Part shown: positions 9,177-17,870 of the stretch, in pieces | Numbering within the stretch: position 1 is the stretch's first letter | Layout of the letters: each line of letters opens with the position of its first letter | Source: Selenomonadaceae bacterium | Lineage (GTDB): Bacteria; Bacillota; Negativicutes; Selenomonadales; Selenomonadaceae | NCBI GenBank assembly: GCA_030523645.1 | Contig: JAUNIB010000001.1 | Coordinates: 62,001 to 126,000 of the forward strand | Length of the DNA: 64,000 nucleotides | Direction of reading: 5' to 3' | Notes under the pieces: generated by a model | The model's input: only the letters and a program-made list of their open reading frames with translations | Told to the model about the DNA's origin: nothing | The model's database searches: none | Made by a program: the position numbers and the translations under genes

Positions 9177-12100
9177 TTGTTGGATGTAAATAATTTTGAT
9201 AGTATGCGCATCGCTCTGGCCTCTCCGGAGAAAATCCGCGAGTGGTCAAAGGGCGAGGTCAAAAAGCCGGAAACCATCAATTACCGCACCTTGAAGCCGG
9301 AGCGGGATGGTCTTTTCTGCGAGCGCATTTTCGGACCTACCCGTGACTGGGAGTGCCATTGCGGTAAGTACAAGCGCATTCGCTATAAGGGCGTAATCTG
9401 CGACCGCTGCGGTGTCGAAGTTACCAAGGCTAAGGTTCGCCGTGAGCGTATGGGTCACATAGAGCTTGCTGCTCCTGTTTCCCATATCTGGTATTTCAAG
9501 GGTATTCCCAGCCGCATGGGTCTTATCCTTGACATTTCTCCCCGCTCTCTAGAAAAGGTTCTGTATTTTGCTTCTTATATCGTACTTGATCCCGGCACCT
9601 CTCCGCTTGCAAAGTGCCAGCTCCTGTCCGAGAACGAGTACCATGAGGCCCGTCAGAAGTACGGTGCTGATTTCCGCGTAGGTATGGGCGCCGAGGCAAT
9701 CAAGGAATTGCTGGTGGAGCTTGACCTCGAGACCATGAGCAAGGAGCTCCGCGAGGAGCTTGCCGGCTCCAGCGGACAGAAGCGCATCAGAGCTATCCGT
9801 CGTCTGGAAGTCGTCGAGGCTTTCCGCAAGTCCGGCAACAAGCCCTCCTGGATGATTATGGATGTTGTGCCGGTTATTCCGCCGGAGCTTCGTCCTATGG
9901 TTCAGCTGGACGGCGGCCGCTTCGCTACCAGTGACCTGAACGACCTCTACCGTCGTGTTATCAATCGAAATAACCGCCTCAAGCGCCTTTTGGAGCTTGG
10001 TGCCCCCGATATTATCGTCCGCAATGAGAAGCGTATGCTGCAGGAAGCAGTAGATGCTCTCATTGATAACGGCCGCCGCGGCCGTCCGGTTGCCGGCCCG
10101 GGCAATCGTCCCCTGAAGTCCCTCTCCGATATGTTGAAGGGTAAGCAGGGCCGCTTCCGTCAGAACCTTCTCGGTAAGCGTGTCGACTATTCCGGCCGTT
10201 CCGTTATCGTCGTTGGTCCTGAGCTTAAGCTCCATCAGTGCGGTCTGCCGAAGGAAATGGCTCTCGAGCTGTTCAAGCCCTTCGTCATGAAGACCCTCTG
10301 CAAGAGCGGTGCCGCAGGCAACATCAAGACTGCAAAGCGCATGGTAGAGCGCATGAAGCCTGAGGTTTGGGATTGCCTAGAAGAGGTAATCAAGGAGCAT
10401 CCGGTTCTCCTGAACCGCGCACCGACGCTCCATCGCCTCGGTATTCAGGCTTTCGAGCCGGTTCTCACCGAGGGTCGCGCTCTGAAGCTCCATCCGCTGG
10501 CTTGTACCGCATACAATGCGGACTTCGACGGCGACCAGATGGCTATCCATCTTCCGCTGTCCGCAGAGGCACAGGCTGAGGCTCGTATCCTCATGCTTGC
10601 TGCCAACCACATCCTTGCTCCGAAGGATGGTCATCCGATCATTGTTCCGACTCAGGATATGGTTCTCGGTTCCTACTACCTCACCATTCTCCGTCCCGGT
10701 GCAAAGGGTGAGGGCCGTGTAGTAACCGGTATTCAGGAAGCTCTCCTGGCTTATCAGCAGGGTGAGCTTGACCTGCAGGCCGAAATCCGCACCCGTATCG
10801 AGGGCTACGGCATGGTTCGTACCTCCCTCGGCCGGATGATTTTCAATGAAATTCTTCCTCCGGAAATCCGCTACTTCGAGAAGGACAAGGAGACCGGTGA
10901 GTGGTCTCTGGGTATCCGGATGGGCAAGAAGCAGCTTGGTCAGCTTGTTGCTAACTGCTTCGAGAAGTTCGGTGCTTCCAAGACGGCAGTCGTAATCGAC
11001 CAGGTTAAGAACCTCGGCTATCACTACGCCTGCATCGCCGGTATGACCGTAGCTATTTCCGATGTTATCGTACCGCCGAAGAAGAAGGTCATCATCAGCG
11101 AGACCGAGAAGAAGGTCGGCGAGATTGAGCGCCTCTTCAACCGTGGTCTCATCACCGATGATGAGCGCTACACCAAGGTCTGCGCCCTCTGGAGCGATGC
11201 TACCGATAAGGTCGGCGCAGCTATGATGGAGCACATGGATCCCTTCAACCCCATCTTCATGATGGCCAACTCCGGTGCCCGCGGTAACGAAAAGCAGATG
11301 CGTCAGCTTGCCGGTATGCGTGGTCTTATGGCTGACCCGTCCGGTAAAACTATCGAGGTTCCTATCACGGCAAACTTCCGCGAAGGCCTCACCGTATCCG
11401 ATTACTTCATTTCCTCTCACGGCGCTCGAAAGGGTCTCGCCGATACTGCACTCCGTACCGCAGACTCCGGTTATCTGACCCGCCGTCTCGTCGATGTCGC
11501 ACAGGATGTAATCGTCCGTGAAGAGGACTGCGATATTATCACCATCAACCTCATTCGTGCCCGTGCCCGTCTGGCTGAGTCCACTCCGGACGCTCTGGAG
11601 CATCTTTACGATCTGCTCCTCGGCCGCGTTCTCGGTGCCGATGCCGTTTCTGTCAACAAGGAGACCGGCGAGAAAGAGGTTATTATCCCGAAGGATACCG
11701 TTATTTCCGAGCCGGACTTCGAGGCACTGGCTGAGAATGATGTCCGTGAGATTGTCATTCGCGGCACCCTTGCCTTCAGCGAGGCTGTTATCGGCAATGC
11801 AATGGTTTCCGAGACTGTTATCCTCGGTACTCCGGATGAGACCGAGCGGGCTGAGGCTCAGAAGACCGTCATCAAGGAGATGGCCGGCAAGAAGATTACT
11901 TCCCCGGTTCTCGACTCCGAGGGTCAGGTCGTTCTGGAGGCTGATACCGTTCTGGACGAGGAGAACATCCTCAAGGTTCTCGAGAGCGATGCCCGCGAAC
12001 TGAAGTTCCGCAACAACAATGTCCGCGGTATCGAAGTTCAGGTCATCACCGACGGCGTAGGCGTCGTAGAGCCTCTGAAGGATCGTATCGTTGGCCGCGT

Positions 12101-13193
12101 ACTGGCTGAGGACATCATCAACGAGGAGACCGGCGAAGTCATCGCCCGCGTCAACGACGATATTGATGAGGCATTGGCTGACCGCATCGTTGCAGTTCGC
12201 GATACCGTTACCATCCGCAGCGTACTTACCTGTAAGTCTCAGTACGGCGTCTGCATTAAGTGCTATGGCCGTGATCTGGCTAACGCTTCCGAGGTCGAGG
12301 TCGGTGAGGCTGTCGGTATCATCGCCGCTCAGTCCATCGGTGAGCCGGGTACCCAGCTTACCATGCGTACCTTCCACTCCGGCGGTGTTGCCGGTGATGA
12401 TATCACCCAGGGTCTTCCCCGTGTTGAGGAACTTTTCGAGGCACGCAAGCCGAAGGGATATGCCATCATTTCCGAGGTCGGCGGTCATGCCGTTGTCACC
12501 AACGAGGAGGGTTCCCGCAAGGTTACCATCACTCCGGCTGTCGGCGAAGCCAAGGAATACATCATCCCCTACGGTGCGCATCTGGCCAAGATTGACGGCA
12601 AGGACATCAAGGCCGGTGACAAGATTACCGAAGGTTCCGTTAATCCCCATGATATTCTCCGCATCTGCGGCTTGAAGGACACTCAGCGGTACATCGTTTA
12701 CGAAGTACAGAAGGTTTACAAGTCTCAGGGTGTTGAAATTAACGATAAGCACATCGAGGTCATGGTTCGTCAGATGCTTCACAAGGTGAAGATTGAGGAA
12801 TCCGGTGACACCGATTATCTGCCGGGCGAGTATGCCGACATCAATTCCTTTGAGGCTGCAAATGCCAAGGTTATTGAGAACGGCGGCGAGCCGGCTGTTG
12901 CCAAGCCGATTCTTCTCGGTATTACCAAGGCTTCTCTTGCTACCGATTCCTTCCTGTCGGCAGCCTCCTTCCAGGAGACCACTCGTGTTCTTACGGATGC
13001 TGCCATCAAGGGTAAGGTCGATCCTCTTATCGGTCTTAAAGAGAATGTTATCATCGGTAAGCTCATCAAGGCCGGTACTGGTATGGGCCGCTACCGCAGC
13101 CTGAAGGTATATGATCCCGATGCTCCGGAGACGGATGCTGTCGAGGATGATATCATTGATGATGTTGTGGCCGAGGATATCGCTCAGTCCTGA
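9177..13193 (+). CDS. rpoC: DNA-directed RNA polymerase subunit beta'
   Basis: A 1338-aa beta-prime subunit with TTG start ([10 protein letters not shown]) and GGGAG about ten bases before it. The N-terminal zinc finger [19 protein letters not shown], the clamp and the catalytic [14 protein letters not shown] (Mg-binding aspartates) are intact. The second zinc site includes [11 protein letters not shown], followed by the [18 protein letters not shown] trigger/bridge region. Residues about 815-1000 contain repeated short modules with GRVL and VNxETGE, that is, sandwich-hybrid-like insertions between the trigger helices and the second zinc site. The C-terminus is acidic. Confidence 0.98.
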   Translation: MLDVNNFDSMRIALASPEKIREWSKGEVKKPETINYRTLKPERDGLFCERIFGPTRDWECHCGKYKRIRYKGVICDRCGVEVTKAKVRRERMGHIELAAPVSHIWYFKGIPSRMGLILDISPRSLEKVLYFASYIVLDPGTSPLAKCQLLSENEYHEARQKYGADFRVGMGAEAIKELLVELDLETMSKELREELAGSSGQKRIRAIRRLEVVEAFRKSGNKPSWMIMDVVPVIPPELRPMVQLDGGRFATSDLNDLYRRVINRNNRLKRLLELGAPDIIVRNEKRMLQEAVDALIDNGRRGRPVAGPGNRPLKSLSDMLKGKQGRFRQNLLGKRVDYSGRSVIVVGPELKLHQCGLPKEMALELFKPFVMKTLCKSGAAGNIKTAKRMVERMKPEVWDCLEEVIKEHPVLLNRAPTLHRLGIQAFEPVLTEGRALKLHPLACTAYNADFDGDQMAIHLPLSAEAQAEARILMLAANHILAPKDGHPIIVPTQDMVLGSYYLTILRPGAKGEGRVVTGIQEALLAYQQGELDLQAEIRTRIEGYGMVRTSLGRMIFNEILPPEIRYFEKDKETGEWSLGIRMGKKQLGQLVANCFEKFGASKTAVVIDQVKNLGYHYACIAGMTVAISDVIVPPKKKVIISETEKKVGEIERLFNRGLITDDERYTKVCALWSDATDKVGAAMMEHMDPFNPIFMMANSGARGNEKQMRQLAGMRGLMADPSGKTIEVPITANFREGLTVSDYFISSHGARKGLADTALRTADSGYLTRRLVDVAQDVIVREEDCDIITINLIRARARLAESTPDALEHLYDLLLGRVLGADAVSVNKETGEKEVIIPKDTVISEPDFEALAENDVREIVIRGTLAFSEAVIGNAMVSETVILGTPDETERAEAQKTVIKEMAGKKITSPVLDSEGQVVLEADTVLDEENILKVLESDARELKFRNNNVRGIEVQVITDGVGVVEPLKDRIVGRVLAEDIINEETGEVIARVNDDIDEALADRIVAVRDTVTIRSVLTCKSQYGVCIKCYGRDLANASEVEVGEAVGIIAAQSIGEPGTQLTMRTFHSGGVAGDDITQGLPRVEELFEARKPKGYAIISEVGGHAVVTNEEGSRKVTITPAVGEAKEYIIPYGAHLAKIDGKDIKAGDKITEGSVNPHDILRICGLKDTQRYIVYEVQKVYKSQGVEINDKHIEVMVRQMLHKVKIEESGDTDYLPGEYADINSFEAANAKVIENGGEPAVAKPILLGITKASLATDSFLSAASFQETTRVLTDAAIKGKVDPLIGLKENVIIGKLIKAGTGMGRYRSLKVYDPDAPETDAVEDDIIDDVVAEDIAQS

Positions 13194-13215
13194 CAAGTAA
13201 ATAAATAAAATTCAA

Positions 13216-13246
13216 AAGGAGCAGCTGCAGGGCTGCTCCTTTTTTC
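13216..13246 (+). terminator. Rho-independent terminator of rpoBC
   Basis: AAGGAGCAGC (13216-13225) pairs with GCTGCTCCTT (13232-13241) across a 6-base loop and is followed by a T-run. It starts 22 bases after the rpoC stop codon. Confidence 0.9.
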
Positions 13247-13302
13247 AGCTCTGATAGTGTGTATTCATCGGGGAATATTTGCAGCGATATGAGAAAAATA
13301 CC

Positions 13303-13332
13303 TTGACAGCAGGGGCGTCCCCATGGTATTAT
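13303..13332 (+). promoter_or_regulatory. Promoter of the rplU operon
   Basis: TTGACA at 13303-13308 and TATTAT at 13327-13332, 18 bases apart. It would drive rplU-prp-rpmA and probably the genes behind them. Confidence 0.75.
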
Positions 13333-13339
13333 TTCTCGG

Positions 13340-13543
13340 ATGAAAAATTCGTGCAGTTTTTGTGCGTCTTTTTCGGTGTGTGAAGACCAGAAAGGATAAG
13401 GGCAGTCGGAAACGACGCGCGAAATCCGGTCTTTCCCCAACCGCACGGCGAGGCTCCAGAATTGGCAGGTCATGAAAGGCTTTGCTATTCATGACAGGTC
13501 AGCCATAGTCGGCGAGTTCACAGACAGGGAGGTGTATTTAAGG
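13340..13543 (+). ncRNA. Structured 5' leader before rplU (candidate L21 leader)
   Basis: About 200 untranslated bases lie between the promoter and rplU. They contain several hairpins, one clear: GTCATGAA (13469-13476) pairing with TTCATGAC (13488-13495). Firmicutes commonly carry an autoregulatory L21 leader RNA at this place (Rfam family L21_leader). Assignment here rests on position and hairpins, not on a covariance match. Confidence 0.5.
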
Positions 13544-13852
13544 ATGTACGCAATCATTAAAACCGGCGGCAAGCAGTACAAGGTCGCTGAGGGTGATGTG
13601 ATTTTCGTCGAGAAGCTCGAAGGCGAGGAGGGCGCAGAGGTCGTATTCGACCAGGTTCTCACCGTCGTTGGTGACAGCGTGACCGTTGGTCAGCCGCTGG
13701 TGGCCGGTGCAAAGGTAACCGGCAAGGTAGTAGCTCAGGGCAAGGCAAAGAAGATTCTTGTCTTCAAGTACAAGGCTAAGGCAAACTACCGTCGTCGTCA
13801 GGGTCATCGTCAGCCCTACACTAAGGTTTCCATTGAGAAGATCGAGGCTTAA
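13544..13852 (+). CDS. rplU: 50S ribosomal protein L21
   Basis: The 102-aa protein [14 protein letters not shown]... is L21 of the large ribosomal subunit, which contacts 23S rRNA near L20. ATG 13544 is chosen over an earlier in-frame ATG at 13472 because homologues begin with [11 protein letters not shown] and AGGGAGG lies 11 bases before it; the upstream stretch belongs to the leader. The C-terminal [11 protein letters not shown] region is the conserved rRNA-binding tail (here [14 protein letters not shown]). First gene of the L21-Prp-L27 cluster. Confidence 0.96.
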   Translation: MYAIIKTGGKQYKVAEGDVIFVEKLEGEEGAEVVFDQVLTVVGDSVTVGQPLVAGAKVTGKVVAQGKAKKILVFKYKAKANYRRRQGHRQPYTKVSIEKIEA

Positions 13853-13858
13853 TAGCCT

Positions 13859-14182
13859 ATGATTAAAATAGAGCTCCGAAGGAACTCAGACGGGATGATA
13901 TCTGCCCTGCATGTGTCAGGTCACAGCGGCACGGCAGAAAAGGGCAGTGATATAGTCTGTGCGGGAATTTCGGTTTTGGCACAGTCTGCTATCGTGGGCT
14001 TGAGTGAGCATCTGCATCGGGAAATTGATTATTCAATAGACCCGAGCGGTGACTTGCGACTGCAGCTCATAGGCAGTCCCGATGACCTCACAGAGGCCAT
14101 TCTCGAGACGGTGCATTTGGGATTTATCGGCGTTGCCGAGTCAAGCCCCGGAGCCGTCCGAATCAAAGAAATTAGGGCGTAA
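13859..14182 (+). CDS. prp: Ribosomal-processing cysteine protease Prp
   Basis: This 107-aa protein of the YsxB family lies between rplU and rpmA, its typical place. The catalytic His in VSGHSGTAEKG and Cys in DIVCAGISVLAQS are both present. Prp removes an N-terminal extension from L27 in Firmicutes and relatives; the L27 encoded next has exactly such an extension, so the pair is consistent. ATG 13859 lies six bases after the rplU stop. Confidence 0.93.
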   Translation: MIKIELRRNSDGMISALHVSGHSGTAEKGSDIVCAGISVLAQSAIVGLSEHLHREIDYSIDPSGDLRLQLIGSPDDLTEAILETVHLGFIGVAESSPGAVRIKEIRA

Positions 14183-14218
14183 GCCTTTACGAAAGAAAGT
14201 CACAGGGGGTGAACCACC

Positions 14219-14500
14219 TTGATTAAATTTGATCTTCAGCTTTTTGCTCATAAGAAAGGCGTATCCAGCACCCGTAACGGCCGCGACAGCGAGTCCAAGC
14301 GTCTGGGCGTCAAGGAGCATCAGGGCACGATCGTTACCGCCGGCAGCATTCTCGTTCGCCAGCGCGGTACGCACTTCCACCCGGGCAACAATGTAGGCAT
14401 CGGCAAGGATGATACTCTTTTCGCCAAGATTGCCGGCAAGGTCCAGTTCGAGCGGAAAGGCCGCGACAAGCGTCAGATCAGCGTTTACGCGGTTGAGTAA
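14219..14500 (+). CDS. rpmA: 50S ribosomal protein L27 with Prp-cleaved N-terminal extension
   Basis: A 93-aa L27 precursor, TTG start preceded by CAGGGGGTG. The N-terminus [17 protein letters not shown] carries the leader that Prp cuts after Phe, leaving mature [15 protein letters not shown]; the mature N-terminus reaches the peptidyl transferase centre. The SKRLGVK and [10 protein letters not shown] blocks are conserved. It belongs to the rplU-prp-rpmA operon and obgE follows. Confidence 0.96.
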   Translation: MIKFDLQLFAHKKGVSSTRNGRDSESKRLGVKEHQGTIVTAGSILVRQRGTHFHPGNNVGIGKDDTLFAKIAGKVQFERKGRDKRQISVYAVE

Positions 14501-14580
14501 TTCGACATTTGAAAAGGGGCGGATCAGTGCTTTGGCAGTGATTCGCCCTTTCTTTTACTATGCAATAGGAGGAAACCACC

Positions 14581-15870
14581 GTGCAATTTATCGATCGCAC
14601 AAAAGTCCATGTAAAGGCCGGCGACGGCGGCGATGGCAAGGCTGCTTTCCGTCGGGAAAAATTCGTGCCTAACGGCGGTCCCTCCGGCGGAGACGGAGGC
14701 CGGGGTGCGGATATTATTTTCGTTGTAGACGAAAATCTAAACACCTTGCTTGATTTCCGCTTCCATCGCAAATTCTCCGGTGCCAAGGGCGAAAACGGAG
14801 ATATAAAGAATCAGTACGGCGCAAATGCCGAGCCGTGCCTTGTCCGTGTTCCGCCCGGAACTATCGTTAAGGATGAGGCTACCGGAGATATTCTGGCCGA
14901 CCTGACGGAAGTAGGTCAGCGGGCCGTTATCGCCAAGGGCGGCCGCGGCGGCCGCGGCAACGCAAAGTTTTCCAACAGCGCCAACAGAGCGCCGTCCTTT
15001 GCGGAGTTCGGCGAGCCGGGCGAGGCGAAGGACCTTATTCTGGAATTGAAGGTGCTGGCCGATGTAGGTCTGGTAGGCTATCCCTCCGTGGGTAAGTCCA
15101 GCCTGATTGCAGCTGTCAGTGCGGCTCGGCCGGAGATTGCCGAGTATCATTTCACCACCCTTACTCCTGTATTGGGCGTAGTTCGGGTGGAGGAGGACAA
15201 GAGCTTCGTAATGGCCGATATTCCCGGTCTTATTGACGGAGCGGCCGAGGGCGTCGGCCTGGGTCACGATTTCCTTCGTCACATTGAGCGTACTAAGCTC
15301 ATTCTCCACATTGTCGATGCTTCCGGCATTGAGGGCAGAGACCCGGTAGAGGATTACCGCCGCATTAATGAAGAGCTGGCAAAGTACAGTGCCAAGCTCT
15401 CAAAGAAAAAGCAGATACTTGTAGCCAATAAGATTGACCTGCCCAGCGCTCAGGACCATCTCGATGATTTGCGGACGCTGGCACTCTCTGAGGGCATTGA
15501 ATTCTTCGAGATTTCCGCCGCTGCTCATCAGGGGCTGAAGGCCCTTATCGACCATGTAGCCACCGAGCTTGACAACTATGTGGAGGAGCCGGAGGAGGAG
15601 CAGGACGGCGTAAAGAATTACGATTTGGACAGCGCCATTGCCGATGCGGATGCGGTGACAATTACCCGCAACGATCACGCAGACTTTATTGTTCACAACA
15701 AGAATATTGAGAAGATTGTGGCGATGACGAATTTTGGCAATAAGGATGCACTTCGCCGCTTCCAGTATATCTGGCGCATGAAGGGACTGGATGCGAAGCT
15801 CCGGGCCAGAGGTGTCAAGGAAGGCGACACCGTTCATGTGGGCGATATGGAATTTGAGTGGCACGAATAA
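14581..15870 (+). CDS. obgE: Obg-family GTPase ObgE/CgtA
   Basis: A 429-aa ribosome-associated GTPase. The GTG start follows AGGAGG. The glycine-rich Obg fold (residues 1-158, with GGPSGGDGGRGADI and GGRGGRGNAKF) is followed by the G domain: G1 GYPSVGKSS (about residues 165-173), G3 DIPGLIDGAAEG, and G4 NKIDLP. The C-terminal OCT domain ends with VHVGDMEFEWHE. Obg acts in large-subunit maturation and the stress response. Position after rpmA is conserved in Firmicutes. Confidence 0.97.
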   Translation: MQFIDRTKVHVKAGDGGDGKAAFRREKFVPNGGPSGGDGGRGADIIFVVDENLNTLLDFRFHRKFSGAKGENGDIKNQYGANAEPCLVRVPPGTIVKDEATGDILADLTEVGQRAVIAKGGRGGRGNAKFSNSANRAPSFAEFGEPGEAKDLILELKVLADVGLVGYPSVGKSSLIAAVSAARPEIAEYHFTTLTPVLGVVRVEEDKSFVMADIPGLIDGAAEGVGLGHDFLRHIERTKLILHIVDASGIEGRDPVEDYRRINEELAKYSAKLSKKKQILVANKIDLPSAQDHLDDLRTLALSEGIEFFEISAAAHQGLKALIDHVATELDNYVEEPEEEQDGVKNYDLDSAIADADAVTITRNDHADFIVHNKNIEKIVAMTNFGNKDALRRFQYIWRMKGLDAKLRARGVKEGDTVHVGDMEFEWHE

Positions 15871-15879
15871 GGTGGTAAC

Positions 15880-16188
15880 ATGATAAGAAATACTTTAACC
15901 GGAAAGCAGAAGGCTTTTCTCCGTTCACAGGGTATGACTCTTGACCCGGTGGTCAACATCGGCAAGGAAGGCATTACTCCCACTGTTGTAAGTGCCGCTA
16001 CCGAGGCTATCGCCAAGCGTGAGCTTATCAAGGTGCGGGTGCTGCAGAACTGCCCGGAGGAGCCGGGTGACGCCATCGAAATGCTGGCAGAGCGCGTAGA
16101 CTGTGACCTCGTTCAGAAAATCGGTCACAATGCACTGCTTTTCCGCAAGAATCCGAAGCTGAAAAAGCCTGCGGTGGAACTGCCGTGA
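15880..16188 (+). CDS. yhbY: YhbY-family ribosome assembly RNA-binding protein
   Basis: A 102-aa CRM-domain protein: LTGKQKAFLRSQGMTLDPVV and VNIGKEGIT, then IKVRVLQNC, and IGHNALLFRKNP with a basic end. YhbY binds pre-50S particles. The gene starts nine bases after obgE and overlaps proB by four bases, so all three are translationally close. Confidence 0.93.
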   Translation: MIRNTLTGKQKAFLRSQGMTLDPVVNIGKEGITPTVVSAATEAIAKRELIKVRVLQNCPEEPGDAIEMLAERVDCDLVQKIGHNALLFRKNPKLKKPAVELP

Positions 16189-17315
16189 GCGGGGAGCGTG
16201 AGCGGCTGACCAAGGCCAGCCGCATCGTTGTGAAGGTCGGCACCTCTACCATCACCTACAAGAACGGTCAGCTGAACCTGAACCGTCTTGAGAAGCTGGT
16301 AAGAGAGCTGAGCGACCTAAAAAACAGCGGTCATCAGGTCATCCTCGTTACCTCCGGCGCTGTCGGTGCCGGTATGGCCCGCCTGGGCTACAGTGAGAGG
16401 CCAAAGGATGTGGCAGAGAAGCAGGCACTGGCGGCGGTAGGGCAGGGAATACTGCTCCGTATTTATGAGCGTCTTTTTGACGAATACGGTCAGACGGTAG
16501 CTCAGGTACTTCTTACGAAGGAAAACGCCGTTCATCACAATCTCTATGCCAACTCCCGCCGGACGCTGGGTCGTCTGCTTGAGCTGGGTGTTGTTCCCAT
16601 CATCAATGAAAATGATGCCGTGTCCGCTGATGAGCTGAAAATCGGCGATAACGATAATCTGTCGGCGATGGTCGCCACTCTCGTAGAGGCAGAGCTGCTC
16701 ATTATCCTCAGCGATATTGACGGCCTCTATACGGCAAATCCCTCCAGCGACCCGACGGCGACGCTGATTCATCGGGTGGAGGAGATTACCCCTGATATAG
16801 AGCGTATTGCCGGCGGTGCCGGCTCCTCTATGGGAACCGGCGGAATGATGACGAAGATAGATGCTGCGAAGATTGCAATGTCTGCAGGTGTGGCAATGGT
16901 CATTGCCAAGGGCGAGACGGACGGCGTCCTGCACAGCGTCGTTGAGGGCGAAGAAATAGGAACTCTCTTTGCGCCGAAGGAAGCCCGCCTGAAGCTGCGG
17001 AAGCGGTGGATTGCCTTCGGTCGTCGCCTTGACGGTGCCATCACCGTAGACGACGGCTGTGCGGAAGCTCTCAGAGTTCACGGCAAGAGCCTCCTGGCTG
17101 CCGGTGTGAAGTCTGTGGAGGGCTGCTTCAAGACGGGAGCGACTGTCCGCATCATCGACCTGCTGGGACGGGAGATTGCTCGTGGTATCGTAAGGTATGA
17201 CAGCGAGACAATCCAGACGATTGCCGGCTTGTCCAGCAGCGAGATTGCTGCACGACTACCGGCAAGCGAGGGTCAGCCGGTAGTCCATCGGGATGACATG
17301 GTAATCATCGCCTGA
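16185..17315 (+). CDS. proB: Glutamate 5-kinase
   Basis: A 376-aa glutamate 5-kinase, first step of proline synthesis (ATP plus L-glutamate to glutamyl 5-phosphate). It starts with GTG overlapping the yhbY stop (GTGA). The amino-acid-kinase domain shows VVKVGTSTIT, VTSGAVGAGMARLG, INENDAVSADE and GTGGMMTKIDAAKIA; residues about 280-376 form the PUA domain of the long ProB class. proA is not next to it. A strong hairpin (17397-17432) follows. Confidence 0.96.
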   Translation: MSGERERLTKASRIVVKVGTSTITYKNGQLNLNRLEKLVRELSDLKNSGHQVILVTSGAVGAGMARLGYSERPKDVAEKQALAAVGQGILLRIYERLFDEYGQTVAQVLLTKENAVHHNLYANSRRTLGRLLELGVVPIINENDAVSADELKIGDNDNLSAMVATLVEAELLIILSDIDGLYTANPSSDPTATLIHRVEEITPDIERIAGGAGSSMGTGGMMTKIDAAKIAMSAGVAMVIAKGETDGVLHSVVEGEEIGTLFAPKEARLKLRKRWIAFGRRLDGAITVDDGCAEALRVHGKSLLAAGVKSVEGCFKTGATVRIIDLLGREIARGIVRYDSETIQTIAGLSSSEIAARLPASEGQPVVHRDDMVIIA

Positions 17316-17396
17316 GACCGAAAAAATATTGAATCATTGCGAGCCTCATGTTATACCGTGTATAGAAATCGATATAGTCATTGACTAACTAAATGA

Positions 17397-17432
17397 AAAC
17401 TCCCCTACGGCTGGTTACCGTGGGGGAGTTTT
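17397..17432. terminator. Bidirectional terminator after proB
   Basis: AACTCCCCTACGG pairs with CCGTGGGGGAGTT around a short loop. A T-run follows on the plus strand and an A-run precedes it, so it can also end the minus-strand peptide gene at 17457-17576. Confidence 0.88.
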
Positions 17433-17456
17433 CTTGTGTGGGTGGTTAGGCCACAC

Positions 17457-17576
17457 CTAGCTGGCTGCCACATGATGGAATGCTTGCTGCCATCCCAGCA
17501 GCTGCAAGATAATTGCCCCGAGAATGCTTCCGAGAACATTAATCAGCAGCGAAAGCAGAAAATCGATAATAGCCAT
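17457..17576 (-). CDS. Small hydrophobic peptide (39 aa), divergent from the AAA+ regulator
   Basis: On the minus strand an ATG at 17576 is preceded by a very strong ribosome site, GGGAGGAGG (revcomp of about 17585-17593), nine bases away. The 39-codon frame begins MAIIDFLLSLLINVLGSILG and continues AIILQLLGWQQAFHHVAAS, ending in TAG at 17457. Residues 2-27 form one uncharged transmembrane-length helix except for Asp5; the tail is polar with two His. It is followed by the hairpin at 17397-17432, which serves as its terminator. I do not recognise a family. Options are a small membrane regulator, a type I toxin-like peptide, or a secreted signal. Confidence 0.6.
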   Translation of the reverse strand: MAIIDFLLSLLINVLGSILGAIILQLLGWQQAFHHVAAS

Positions 17577-17743
17577 TAGACTTAACCTCCTCCCATGCCT
17601 GATTAGCTGGTGAGGCTGTGGCAGAAATATTATTCCATAGTGACAGCAGTATCAGTCGATTTTCGATACACACCTTTTGTGCGAATCGTAACTGTAACAC
17701 TAATCTGCATACTGGCATTGCTTTACAAAAAAGTTAATGAAAA

Positions 17744-17759
17744 CTGTAACTTTTTACAG
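17744..17759. promoter_or_regulatory. Palindromic site CTGTAA-N4-TTACAG before the AAA+ regulator
   Basis: CTGTAA (17744-17749) and TTACAG (17754-17759) form a perfect inverted repeat between the divergent peptide and regulator genes. A further CTGTAA is at 17692-17697 and a TTTACA at 17722-17727. The half site resembles TyrR boxes (TGTAAA/TTTACA), which is notable because the adjacent regulator, like TyrR, lacks GAFTGA. Confidence 0.45.
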
Positions 17760-17870
17760 GTATTTATTGCATAATAATAGGATGACTGTTAAAATGTATG
17801 AGGAAAATTCTGAAATTTTTTGCCGTCAGACTGTATATATGTAAAGGAATAAGACAGTTGGAGGTTTGCT

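Noticed and set aside
10377-13196. Very long open frame on minus across rpoC
   Set aside because: Same effect in rpoC; the translation resembles no family.
13472-13543. N-terminally extended L21
   Set aside because: The extension is the hairpin-rich leader; homologues start with MYAIIKTGG and that ATG has its own ribosome site.
17710-17725. Sigma-54 promoter (TGGCATTGCT) between the peptide and the AAA+ gene
   Set aside because: GG and GC are too close together for -24/-12 elements, and the regulator lacks GAFTGA.
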